In this document: positions 8,021 through 16,070 of the stretch, piece after piece | How positions within the stretch are numbered: the first letter of the stretch is position 1 | Layout of the letters: each line of letters opens with the position of its first letter | Assembly: GCA_964618975.1 (NCBI GenBank) | Contig: CAZUDI010000018.1 | Span: 1 to 62,547 of the forward strand | Length of the DNA stretch: 62,547 nucleotides | Direction: 5' to 3' | Origin: CAZUDI01 sp964618975 | GTDB lineage: Bacteria; Desulfobacterota; Desulfomonilia; UBA1062 | The notes under the pieces: model-generated | Told to the model about the DNA's origin: nothing | What the model saw: only the letters and a program-made list of their open reading frames with translations | The model's database searches: none | Program-made: the position numbers and the translations under genes

Positions 8021-8403
8021 TGCAGGCCTCCTTTGTCCTCTTGGGGGTTTGCCTGACGCTTGCCAGGCAGACGTCTTAAACGCAGGGCCCTGGAAAGGAT
8101 CACGGTCTTTCCTCGCTCCATTCGGACCTCTACCTCGGACGATAGCCTGGCCCCTGCCATCACTGTGCGATTCGCCAGTCGCAGCCTCCAACGGCCGGGC
8201 CTTCCACGGTCGATGCATCAACTGATATCATAGGGAGGATTGTCCTGAAAAGTCCTGTTTTCCATACGCGGGCCGCCCCGCTTCTCGCCGTCTTGCCTGG
8301 AATAGACCAGGATGATTCCCCAACGGCCCTTGCCCCGTTTTTTTGAAGTCGAAAGAGACGCCCCCGGCGCAGGACCAGGCATCGGATGCACCCCGTGGCC
8401 GGG
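8021..8403. other. intergenic, nothing recognised
   Basis: GC-rich spacer between the hydrolase start and the end of the radical SAM gene. I see no convincing ORF, hairpin with U-run or repeat copy here. Confidence 0.4.
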
Positions 8404-9804
8404 TCAGGGCCGTAGCTCCTCGAAGCGCAGCTCCTGCTGCAGGGCGGCGATCTCGAGGATCACGGTGGCGACCAGGGCCCGCATGGTTTCACAGCCGGGG
8501 CGGCGGGTGATGTCGCCGGTCGCGATGAGGTCGGCGCCGATGCAGCCGCTGCACAGAGGCCGGGCCCAGCAGGCCCGGCAATCGGGCCGGCTCTGTTTGC
8601 TGCCGGCCGCGATCAGGGCGCTCACCTCGGGCTGGCGGTTGTCGGCGATCGTGCCGTCGTCTTGGAAGCGGCAGATGCGCAGCGCGTCCCTGCCCGTGAG
8701 CATGAAGCAGGGATACAGTCCCCCGTCGGAGGCCACCGCCAGGGTGCTCACCCCGGCCGGGCAGTAGTTCTCGAAGGGGGTGCGCTCCCTCAGGGACTCG
8801 ATGATGCGCTGCGAGAAGCTGTTGGAGGTGGGCCGCTCCCCGGCCAGGGCGCGGACCGAATGCGAGGCCGCCTCCACCAGGGCATCCCGGACCTCGGCCT
8901 CTTTCAGGGCCAGCGCATGCTGCGCGGGCAGCGTGACCGGCACGACATGCAGGCAGGGGTGCCCGTAGCGCTCAGCGAAAAACTCGACGAGATCCACCAT
9001 GGAGAGGCCCTCTTCGAGGTGCCGCCCGGTGAAGGTGCATTCGAAATCGGTGGGGATCGTCCGGGCATCGAGGCAGGCCCTCGCAAAGCGGTCGGCCTTT
9101 TCAAAGGTACCCTTTCCCCGCAGGGCATCGTTGATCGCCTCGGGGCCGTCGATGCTGATGGTGACCCCGATGGCATAGTGTTTGAGCATTTTGAGCGTGC
9201 GCTCGTCGGCCAGGGTGCCGTTGGTTACCAGGCTGAAGCGCGGCAGGGCCCTGAGGTGGCCCTTGGCGCTCAGCGTGCGGCAGTATTCGCAGACCTCCAC
9301 GATCAGCCGCGGATTGGTCAGGGGCTCGCCGCCGAAGAACTGGATATTGTTGATGCCGCCGAAGGTGGTCAGGGCCCAGTTGACGGCCGCAAGGGCGATC
9401 TCGCGCGGCATGTGGCCCGCTTCAGCGCCGTAGGCCCCGCCCGCGGCATAGCAGTAGCGGCAGCTCAGGTTGCAGGTACCGGAGACCGCGAGCACCAGGC
9501 GCTCGAGTCCCGGGCTCGAACACGGGGAGGGGTCTTGGCCCTGGCTGCCGACGGACAGGGGGATACCGGTATCGGCCCAGGGTTGGCCCGAGCGCGGCGG
9601 GGCGACCCCCAGGTCTTCCAGCACACGGGCAAGGGCCGCAGGCGCAAGAAGGAAGCGCCGGGCGGCCCCTGTGACATCCCCCTGGCGGGCATACAGATCC
9701 AGGGCCCGGGCGGTGCGTTTATCCACCGCCTGGGCCGCCAGGGTCTGGGGGCAGAAGGCCACGCTCACACGCCGGTCGTGCAGGATCTGCACGCCGGGAT
9801 TCAT
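8404..9804 (-). CDS. radical SAM/SPASM peptide maturase-like protein
   Basis: This 466-residue protein has an N-terminal region of about 105 residues that may bind a peptide leader, a radical SAM core with CNLSCRYC at residues 111-118 (Cx3Cx2C, binding the SAM-cleaving 4Fe-4S cluster), the FFGGEPL loop and a glutamate-rich barrel, and a C-terminal SPASM domain with seven or more cysteines (ENYCPAG, LYPCFM, CRACWARPLCSGCIG, RRPGCETM) for two auxiliary Fe-S clusters. Such enzymes make thioether or C-C crosslinks in ribosomal peptides or activate enzymes. The preferred ATG (9804) has GGAGG eight bases upstream; another ATG is at 9819. The gene lies 148 bases downstream of a Tat-signal protein with a Gly/Cys-rich core, its likely substrate. 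Confidence 0.8.
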   Translation of the reverse strand: MNPGVQILHDRRVSVAFCPQTLAAQAVDKRTARALDLYARQGDVTGAARRFLLAPAALARVLEDLGVAPPRSGQPWADTGIPLSVGSQGQDPSPCSSPGLERLVLAVSGTCNLSCRYCYAAGGAYGAEAGHMPREIALAAVNWALTTFGGINNIQFFGGEPLTNPRLIVEVCEYCRTLSAKGHLRALPRFSLVTNGTLADERTLKMLKHYAIGVTISIDGPEAINDALRGKGTFEKADRFARACLDARTIPTDFECTFTGRHLEEGLSMVDLVEFFAERYGHPCLHVVPVTLPAQHALALKEAEVRDALVEAASHSVRALAGERPTSNSFSQRIIESLRERTPFENYCPAGVSTLAVASDGGLYPCFMLTGRDALRICRFQDDGTIADNRQPEVSALIAAGSKQSRPDCRACWARPLCSGCIGADLIATGDITRRPGCETMRALVATVILEIAALQQELRFEELRP

Positions 9805-9931
9805 GCCGGGGGCCTCCATGCTTCAGATCTGACCCTGGCGACGATGACGGGGGGAGCTCCGCCGCATGTCAGCCCTGCCTGCGGGATCGATTGCCGGGGA
9901 GGCCCCATGCCCGATGCCGGTCCTGGTGCGT

Positions 9932-9949
9932 CATGCGGCAGGCCGCATG
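9932..9949 (-). terminator. hairpin between substrate gene and maturase gene
   Basis: CATGCGG (9932-9938) and CCGCATG (9943-9949) form a perfect 7-bp stem with a 4-base loop, three bases after the stop codon of the upstream gene. There is no U-run, so it may attenuate or protect the transcript rather than stop it. Such a hairpin would favour excess substrate over enzyme. Confidence 0.35.
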
Positions 9950-9952
9950 GCC

Positions 9953-10570
9953 CTAGCGGTAAATGCTGTTGTAGGCGTTGGCCGCATTGCGCATGGCCGC
10001 CGCGAGATCGGACATCATGATGGGCTGCTGCAGATCCTGCTGCGCAAGGGCGACGCCGGCCACATCGATGGCCAGTTCCGAGGCGATGATGACATTGCAG
10101 GAGACGCCGCAGGCGAGGCCCTTGGCATCCTTGCAGCCCCCGCCGCAGCCGCCGCCCCAGGAGTAGGCCACCGGGCGCTGGAAGGCCTGGGCCGTGCTGA
10201 TATCGTTCAGGAAGGCGGCGATTTGCCCGGAGGGTCCGCCGGTTGCGGTGCAGCGCTGGTTGCGCTGGCTGATCTCCATGGTTATGACCGCCGCGATGCG
10301 GTCGATGCGGTTGAGCTTGGAAAGGGCCGGCCGCCAGCTGGCATCGGCCCGCACCATCTTGCCCGTGTTCTTGATGGCCGTGAATGTCTGCTGGTAGGTT
10401 TTCACCGGGGCCACCTGCAGCGGCTTGGTAGTGGCCGACTGCACCTTGAGCGGGGTCTGGCCGAACACGCGCTGGACCGGCAGGGCCATCCAGGCGGCCA
10501 CGCCGCTCGTTACCAGGGCGATCTTCTGCAGGAATGACCGGCGACCTTCAACTCCCTTGGGATTCTGCAT
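9953..10570 (-). CDS. Tat-signal protein with CX3C-X7-CX3C core, likely radical SAM substrate
   Basis: The 205-residue product opens with a twin-arginine signal (GRRSFLQK at 9-16, hydrophobic stretch to about 30, FGQ at 36-38), so it is probably folded or modified in the cytoplasm and exported. Near the C-terminus a Gly-rich block, WGGGCGGGCKDAKGLACGVSC (about 138-158), holds four cysteines at 142, 146, 154 and 158; one more cysteine is at 107. ATG 10570 has AGGAGG upstream. It is immediately followed by a radical SAM/SPASM enzyme, which suggests the cysteines are crosslinked before export. A metal site formed by the four cysteines is the other possibility. I do not recognise the family. Confidence 0.75.
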   Translation of the reverse strand: MQNPKGVEGRRSFLQKIALVTSGVAAWMALPVQRVFGQTPLKVQSATTKPLQVAPVKTYQQTFTAIKNTGKMVRADASWRPALSKLNRIDRIAAVITMEISQRNQRCTATGGPSGQIAAFLNDISTAQAFQRPVAYSWGGGCGGGCKDAKGLACGVSCNVIIASELAIDVAGVALAQQDLQQPIMMSDLAAAMRNAANAYNSIYR

Positions 10571-10938
10571 GGCATTACCTCCTCATATTCGATTTTACAT
10601 ACCGTAATTATTAGAGATACAACTCTCGCTTGGAGGGCTTCAGTCCCACCGGGGCGAGCCAACTATAAATAAATCTATATTAATATTAATGAAAATTATG
10701 CAAGGAGTCAATGCGGAATGTGCTACCCCCTTGTGTCCCCGGTGGTTCATCCGACTTTTAAAGAGACAAGAGTCCATGATCACGGCAAGCATGAATTTAT
10801 GCATGCGAGATAAGGCCGACCTGGATACCGGAAAGGTGCCCCCTATCGATCACGGATAGTGGTGACCGGCATTATGGTCGCTGGGGGCTGCCTTCCATGC
10901 CGAGGGCGGCGTCAAGGGGCGGGCTTGCCCGGGAAGGA
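10571..10938. other. intergenic, AT-rich promoter region and GC-rich remainder
   Basis: The part next to the Tat-signal gene (about 10590-10720) is AT-rich and probably contains its promoter and leader. A segment at 10625-10665 slightly resembles part of a GEMM riboswitch on the minus strand but lacks the conserved CAAACC half. No gene is seen. Confidence 0.4.
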
Positions 10939-11571
10939 CTAGCCGGCGAGTCGCGTCAGGCCTTCCCAGGCGAAGAAGCCGGCAAAGCCGGCGATGAAGA
11001 CGGCGCAGACGCCGATCAGGCCCCGGTAGAGGCGCACGGACAGGCGGTGGCGCCCCCGGGCCACCAGGAGGGAGACCAGCGCATACCAGGCCAGGTCGCC
11101 CGCGATGTGGCCCAGGAAGAAGGCCGTGATGCCCGGCATTCCCCACTCGCGGCAGGTGAGGATATACCCCAGTCCGATGGTGGCCCACCAGATCGTCCAG
11201 TAGGGGTTGGCCAGGCTCAGGAGGATGCCGCTGGTGACCAGGCCGCCGGCGCGCGGTGTGTGGGCGTCCCAGTCGATGGAGAGCGTGGACAGGGTCTTGA
11301 GCATGTTCCAGGCCATGCACGCCAGGACGAGCGCCCCGGTCAGGGCGATGGCGGCAAAGGCCGCATCCGTGCTGAGCAGCGGGGCCAGCCCCAGCAGCAG
11401 GGCCGCGACCATGCCCAGCTCCAGAAAAGCATGCCCCAGGATCAGCAGGGGTCCGGCCCGGCCGCCCAGGCGGGCGCTCTCGCTGATGGTGGCGCTCAGG
11501 AGCGGCCCGGGCATCATGGCGCCCGAAAGGGCCAGCATGAACGAGGTGATAATGATCGTGACCAGTGCCAT
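10939..11571 (-). CDS. LysE/RhtB family amino-acid exporter
   Basis: The 210-residue product is a LysE-superfamily permease with about six hydrophobic helices. The N-terminal SGAMMPGPLLSATISE block is the family signature, and NPYWTIWWATIG lies in the middle. Members export amino acids or related small molecules. I chose ATG 11571 (GGAAAGG upstream, and the protein then begins in the first membrane helix) rather than 11640. It stands alone between the Tat-signal gene and the cold-shock gene; the substrate is unknown. Confidence 0.8.
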   Translation of the reverse strand: MALVTIIITSFMLALSGAMMPGPLLSATISESARLGGRAGPLLILGHAFLELGMVAALLLGLAPLLSTDAAFAAIALTGALVLACMAWNMLKTLSTLSIDWDAHTPRAGGLVTSGILLSLANPYWTIWWATIGLGYILTCREWGMPGITAFFLGHIAGDLAWYALVSLLVARGRHRLSVRLYRGLIGVCAVFIAGFAGFFAWEGLTRLAG

Positions 11572-11761
11572 GGAAGACCTTTCCCGGCGGTCGTGCCGCC
11601 TGAGGGCACCATAGCACAGGTCCCGGGCAAAGAATACCACCCGGGCCTCTGGGCGCGACCTGCGGTATTAGATAGGTACTTTTAGACGCCGTTGGTTGGC
11701 CCGCAGGGCAGGTGGGGAAGGGGTGATTGAGGGGCAGGACGGGCCTGCCCCGGTTTGGTTG

Positions 11762-11962
11762 TCAGGATTTGTATACGTTGGATGCCTGGGGGCCCTTGGG
11801 TCCGTCGACAATCTCAAAGGTGACCCGCTGGCCTTCGGCCAGGGTGCGGAAGCCTTCCTCCTTGATCGATGTGTGGTGGACGAAGACATCGTCCCCGCTG
11901 TCTGTGGTAATAAAGCCGAATCCCTTCTTCTCGTTAAACCACTTTACCGTTCCACTTGCCAT
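11762..11962 (-). CDS. cold-shock protein, CspA family
   Basis: The 66-residue product is a complete cold-shock domain with both nucleic-acid binding motifs, KGFGFI (RNP1) and VFVHH (RNP2), and the SGTVKWFNEKKG opening. It binds single-stranded RNA/DNA and acts as an RNA chaperone or antiterminator. A promoter about 170 bases upstream implies a long 5' leader, as in classical cspA genes, where it controls mRNA stability and translation. Confidence 0.95.
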   Translation of the reverse strand: MASGTVKWFNEKKGFGFITTDSGDDVFVHHTSIKEEGFRTLAEGQRVTFEIVDGPKGPQASNVYKS

Positions 11963-12464
11963 GCATTACCTCTTGTTGCAGGCCCTGAAGCGTGGCTGAC
12001 ACCAGGACCTGCTGTTTGTATTTCTGAAAACAGAAGATATCAGCAATGAATGATGGTCGTGGCAAAGGGTAGGCTTCCTGTTCTGGAATCGATTCAAGTC
12101 TGATATTTCCTCTTTTCAGATGTCTGATATCATTAGGGTAACAGGGTGGGGGAGTCAAGCGTAAAATGGAGGCCTCGCCCGCCTGCCGGCCGGGAATATC
12201 CAGGCGGCAAGGGCCCCGGAACTCCTTTTGCCCCCTTAAGAGGGCAGCGGCGATATTTCGTGACCCGAATGAGCCCCGGGCGCCGGCCGATTCGTCCCGG
12301 GGCGCGGTCCTGAAAAAATATGAACAATGTCGATGAAAAAGAGTGAAAGAATGGATGGTGCGATGTTGCTGTCCCCTGCGGCTACCCGGCCGGGGCTCGG
12401 CCGTTTCCGGCCCCGGCCAAAGGGACAATGATTGCGAAGAGCCAGAACAAGGGAGGGCATCCGC
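11963..12464. other. csp leader and intergenic region
   Basis: The proximal 170 bases are the probable leader of the cold-shock gene, followed by its promoter (12130-12158). The remainder is GC-rich spacer before the SDR remnant, with no gene I can support. Confidence 0.45.
12130..12158 (-). promoter_or_regulatory. promoter of the cold-shock gene
   Basis: On the minus strand TTGACT (12153-12158) and TAATGA (12130-12135) are separated by exactly 17 bases, a good sigma70-type promoter, pointing at the csp gene and giving a leader of about 160 bases. Confidence 0.5.
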
Positions 12465-12758
12465 ATGCAGGTAAAGGCCTTGTACGATCCGCAGGGCAAG
12501 CTGGCCATCGTCGCCGGCGGGGGGCGGGGTATCGGGCGATTCATCGCCACGGGCTTCTTGTGCCCTGATATGATGGAGTATCTTTTCTCCCCGGACAGGC
12601 AGCCGGTGCTGGATATCGCCCGGGCACAGGCACCCCTGAACCGCTATGGCAGCGAGAACGACGGCAAGGATCCCGGGGGGGGCTTCCTGGCCTCCCGGGC
12701 TTCCGACTTCATCACCGGGGCGGTCATCCCGGTGAACGGCGGCAGTTGCGCCCTCTAG
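12465..12758 (+). pseudogene. internally deleted short-chain dehydrogenase (SDR) remnant
   Basis: The 97-residue frame begins as a normal SDR (LYDPQGKLAIVAGGGRGIGRFIATGF, the NAD(P)-binding glycine motif) and ends as a normal SDR (FLASRASDFITGAVIPVNGGS), but the roughly 130-150 residues between, including the catalytic Ser-Tyr-x3-Lys, are missing. The middle is unlike SDR sequence. A normal SDR has about 250 residues, so the product cannot be an active dehydrogenase. A good SD (GGGAGGG) precedes ATG 12465, suggesting the deletion is recent. Confidence 0.65.
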
Positions 12759-12864
12759 ATCCTCCGGGGCCTTCCCCTGGGTCCATGTATGATGACAGAC
12801 GCTGCACAACTAGCTGATATCAAAGAATAAAACATAACCCTTTGTCGTGACTGCAAATATGCGC

Positions 12865-12908
12865 TTGACATCCCGCGCGTCCCCGAATATATGACTGAAC
12901 GGTCAGTC
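12865..12908 (+). promoter_or_regulatory. promoter and operator of the long TetR gene
   Basis: TTGACA (12865-12870), a 17-base spacer and TATATG (12888-12893) form a near-consensus promoter. Overlapping its downstream end is the perfect inverted repeat GACTGA-ACGG-TCAGTC (12893-12908), of the TGACTGA/TCAGTCA type recognised by TetR/FadR-like regulators. A repressor bound here would block transcription start, so the TetR gene that begins 22 bases later is probably autoregulated. Confidence 0.7.
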
Positions 12909-12930
12909 GATAGAATGGGGAGGCACGGCT

Positions 12931-13923
12931 ATGGGCACACAAAAGGTGATCCTGGAAAAGACCGGTGGGAAGAGGCTTTCCCTGTACGCGGAACTCGGCC
13001 GCTATTTCGCCGCCGACGGGAGCTTCGACCAGCAGGCCTTCAGGGGCGTGCTGCAGGAGGCCCTGCAAGGCATCGCCCAACGTTTTCCGCAGCCGGAAGA
13101 GTACCAGCGCGAGTCCAAGGTGTGGCTTAAGGACTATCTGGGGCGGGTGATGGATTATCTGGAGGAAAAGGACATGGAGGAAGCCGCCGCGGCGGTTTTC
13201 ATGACCTCCATCGACGAGTGCGCCCGCAGGGGGCTGGACGAGGTGATGGTCTCTTCCAGGCACCTCAACCGCGTCCTGGCCTCCCTGCCGGGGCAAGCGC
13301 CGGTAAAAAGGGAGAAGCGCGCCGCACTCGACGAGAAGCGCCGGAAGATCTTTGACGCGGCCATCGAGGTCTTTGCCGAACAGGGCTACCACAAGGCCAA
13401 GATCGAGGAGATCGCCGCCCTTTCGGGCGTGGCCAAGGGGACGGTGTACATGTATTTCCAGAGCAAGGAAGACCTCCTCAATCAGCTGCTGGAGGAGCAC
13501 TTCCACGATATCGTGGGGCACATCAACGCCATCTGTTCCCGGGATACGCACGTGCTGCAGCAGATCCGCGAGATGATCGAATTCTGGGTGCACTTCGTAG
13601 CAAGCCATCACACCCTTTACCGGCTGATCCAGAGCGAGGCCATCTTCCAGCGCACGAGCAACAAGACGATGTTCTACGACTACATCGTCTCCCACCTTCC
13701 CATGTTCAAGGAGCGCATCGTGGCGCTCAACCAGGAGCAGAAGCTCAAGACCACCAGTTTCTATACCACGTTCTACGGCATCCTGGGCTTCATCGACGGC
13801 GTGGTGAACAAATGGTTCCGTTGCGGGATGGATTATCCCCTTGAGGATGAGATCCCGGTGATCCTGGAGGTGCTGTTCAATGGGTTCGTGGGCCAGGAGA
13901 TAAATCCGGCCAAGCTACCCTGA
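12931..13923 (+). CDS. TetR family regulator with a 130-residue N-terminal extension
   Basis: The 330-residue product is much longer than usual TetR proteins (about 200). The DNA-binding helix-turn-helix is not at the N-terminus but at about 137-183 (KIFDAAIEVFAEQGYHKAKIEEIAALSGVAKGTVYMYFQSKEDL), followed by a normal ligand-binding domain. Residues 1-130 form a predicted helical region (LYAELGRYFAADGSFDQQAF, MDYLEEKDMEEAAAAVFMTS) that I cannot assign; it may bind a second ligand or partner. The gene has its own promoter with an overlapping palindromic operator and is followed after 89 bases by a 570-residue gene of unknown function, which it probably controls. Confidence 0.8.
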   Translation: MGTQKVILEKTGGKRLSLYAELGRYFAADGSFDQQAFRGVLQEALQGIAQRFPQPEEYQRESKVWLKDYLGRVMDYLEEKDMEEAAAAVFMTSIDECARRGLDEVMVSSRHLNRVLASLPGQAPVKREKRAALDEKRRKIFDAAIEVFAEQGYHKAKIEEIAALSGVAKGTVYMYFQSKEDLLNQLLEEHFHDIVGHINAICSRDTHVLQQIREMIEFWVHFVASHHTLYRLIQSEAIFQRTSNKTMFYDYIVSHLPMFKERIVALNQEQKLKTTSFYTTFYGILGFIDGVVNKWFRCGMDYPLEDEIPVILEVLFNGFVGQEINPAKLP

Positions 13924-14012
13924 GAGGCCTGACAGCGCGGGGTGCGTCCACCCCGGCGGGGCCCTTGAGGGGCTTTTGTATTCACAACCATAAAAATAAG
14001 GGAGGTAGTGCT

Positions 14013-15725
14013 ATGTCTGAAAACGGTGAAGGCGTTCTGGGAAACAAAAATGGCAGAAGAATCGGTCCACAAGGGAGTGCAGCGGTGCATCCGTCCCAGT
14101 GGTATCCCGCGGAGCATCCGCGCACCTCCAACATCCCCTTCCTGGTATCCCCACGCTCGATTACGCGCATCCAGGCCGCCGGTATCCGGCGCATCTGGCA
14201 GGCGCATACCTACCAGGGCCGCGACTTCTGCCCCTTCGAGGTCTCGAGCGTGCCCAACAAGTACCGGCTGGCAGAGCTGATCGCCTGCGGGCTCAAGGCC
14301 TCCTGCGCCACCTACTCACAGCACTGGCAGGGCATGTACTTCGACTGGACCTTCAACGAGGAGCTGGAGAGGGCGCTGGCGTCTTTCACGAACCTGCCTT
14401 GGGGCGAGCGTTTCGTGCAGAACGCCTTTGCCACGGTGGTGCTTTTCAACACCGGGTATCACGGCATCTTCATGGACATGCTGCGCCTGAGGCGCCGTCG
14501 CATTCCGCCCAGCATGGACAGCCTCGAAAACATCGACATGGGGACCTTCGAGCACAACCTCAAGAGCGCCGTCGGCGCGGTGCTGGGCGGTAACGTGGGT
14601 GTGAACGTCATCAAGTGCGGACTTGCGCGCGGGCTGGTCGAGGGCGACAACCGCGAGGGTTACGCCAGGTTGCGGCAGCTCTCCCTGCTGGAGGGCATGC
14701 ACCCGGAGGGGAACATCAGCTGCATCCTGCAGCTCGGGTTCAAAGTGCCCGAGGAGCGCGAGAGCTTCGAGCCTGCGCTCATGGCCCTGGCCGGGGCCAA
14801 GATCATCGAGCGCCGAAGCGAACGCCGGGGGGTGGACTTCACGCGCAGCGTGCCCCAGCGGGTGCTGCACAAATTCATGGCGGCCTTCCGGCGCGAACTC
14901 AAGGCCTGTGCCCTGGAGGATTGCGTCCGGATGATCATGGTGGAGGGCGATACCGCCGCCGGGAAAGAGATGCTTATCAAGATGCGCGCCTGCATCTCCC
15001 AGGGCATGTCCCGCTGCCGTGAGGAGACCCTGGCAGGTTATGAGGCCAATACGGCCGAGGGCAAGACCGCCCAGGACCCCGATACCTACAGGATGACCGC
15101 CGATCTGACCTACGAGCTGGGCCTCAAGGTGCTCAAGCCCCGGGAGGATGCTCAGCGGATGGTCTTCGTATACATCGATCTGGAGGCGCTCTCGCGGCGC
15201 TCCATCGCGGTGGAGACGGCCGAACACTATGCCGGCGAGGCCATCCAGGCCGGGCTCAACTGCATCCACCTCGAGGGCACGACCAACATCCCCGCGCACG
15301 AGGACCTGCGCTACGGCGCCTTCTGCCTGACCGGGCCCATCCATTCCTGTGAGCTCAACGACACGGACGCCCAGCTCGAGCGCGGCTGGGGGCAGGGCTT
15401 CTGGTCCATCCTGGCCCCCGAGCTGCCGCCCACCAACAAGATGCTGGCCCTGATCGCCATTTCCGCCAAGGCCGAGACGGATGCCTTCGTAGCCGAAATC
15501 CAGGCCATGGAGCAGCGCAAGTCCATCAACGACATCTTCTGGTACAAGACCTGGAACCACCCGGAGGGCAAACAGCTCGACGTGCCCCACTGGGTCTCGT
15601 TCGCATCCGAGCTCAACGTGTTGCCCATCCCGGGCAACCAGGTCCCCATGCCGGAGAAGCCGCTGCCCGAGCACCTGCCGGCCGACCATCCCCTCACCCG
15701 CGAACTGCTTGAGCGCCTTGCCTGA
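14013..15725 (+). CDS. unrecognised 570-residue protein in the TetR operon
   Basis: I do not recognise this family. ATG 14013 has a very good SD (GGGAGG). There is no signal peptide or clear membrane helix, so it is probably cytoplasmic. Visible features are blocks rich in aromatic residues (HPSQWYPAEHPRTSNIPF, HWQGMYFDWTF, DIFWYKTWNHPEG), several spaced cysteines (FCPFE, LIACGLKASC, VIKCGLARG, CALEDC), and a Gly-rich stretch VGAVLGGNVGVNV. Codon bias matches the neighbours. It follows the long TetR gene and ends in a strong terminator, so the two form a two-gene unit; related enzymes of acyl or aromatic compound metabolism are candidates only because of the operator type. The first 30 residues are less certain because another frame is also open there. 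Confidence 0.7.
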   Translation: MSENGEGVLGNKNGRRIGPQGSAAVHPSQWYPAEHPRTSNIPFLVSPRSITRIQAAGIRRIWQAHTYQGRDFCPFEVSSVPNKYRLAELIACGLKASCATYSQHWQGMYFDWTFNEELERALASFTNLPWGERFVQNAFATVVLFNTGYHGIFMDMLRLRRRRIPPSMDSLENIDMGTFEHNLKSAVGAVLGGNVGVNVIKCGLARGLVEGDNREGYARLRQLSLLEGMHPEGNISCILQLGFKVPEERESFEPALMALAGAKIIERRSERRGVDFTRSVPQRVLHKFMAAFRRELKACALEDCVRMIMVEGDTAAGKEMLIKMRACISQGMSRCREETLAGYEANTAEGKTAQDPDTYRMTADLTYELGLKVLKPREDAQRMVFVYIDLEALSRRSIAVETAEHYAGEAIQAGLNCIHLEGTTNIPAHEDLRYGAFCLTGPIHSCELNDTDAQLERGWGQGFWSILAPELPPTNKMLALIAISAKAETDAFVAEIQAMEQRKSINDIFWYKTWNHPEGKQLDVPHWVSFASELNVLPIPGNQVPMPEKPLPEHLPADHPLTRELLERLA

Positions 15726-16070
15726 GCGGCCCCTGGATGACCCACCTCGGGGCGGGCAGGACCCCTGCCCGCCCCGCTCTTTTTTTACCCTTGGGGGGCC
15801 TCGTGCCCCCTGTTTTTTCCCGAAGCCCCGCCAGAGGTCCGGCTGAGCCAGACAGCGGGCCTGAGCGTCTCCGGCCCTTTCCGGATTGACTTGAGTCCCG
15901 GCGGCCGGGGCGGATGTTTTTTGATTCTGTAGCCGACGGTGTCTTTTCCTGGGGGCGCTTTTGAGGTAAGGTTCCTGCCATGGATACATGGAAAGCCACA
16001 AGCGGTATCTGGCCCCCGAGGGCCTGCGGGCGTGGAGCACGGCCGCTTATGCGGGCGGGGTGAAGCCCCC
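15726..16070. other. intergenic with terminator
   Basis: Contains the intrinsic terminator at 15749-15786. The remaining GC-rich 280 bases upstream of the phosphoesterase hold no recognisable gene; the phosphoesterase frame stays open into this region but its likely start is 16071. Confidence 0.45.
15749..15786 (+). terminator. rho-independent terminator
   Basis: A perfect 12-bp GC stem, GGGGCGGGCAGG (15749-15760) with CCTGCCCGCCCC (15764-15775), is followed by GCTC and a run of seven T. It lies 23 bases after the stop codon of the 570-residue gene. Confidence 0.9.

Noticed and set aside
9805..9952. Extra small peptide between Tat-signal gene and radical SAM gene
   Set aside because: No start with SD or conserved coding pattern; the region holds a hairpin only.
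10600..10700. Possible GEMM (cyclic dinucleotide) riboswitch upstream of the Tat-signal gene
   Set aside because: Minus strand shows a GTGGGAC-like half but lacks the conserved CAAACC half and the second stem.
14316..16040. Very long open frame antisense to the 570-residue gene
   Set aside because: High-GC codon bias keeps the opposite frame open; the sequence is low complexity and unlike any protein. The same holds for long antisense frames over glgX, treZ, the kinase and the GNAT-HDAC gene.
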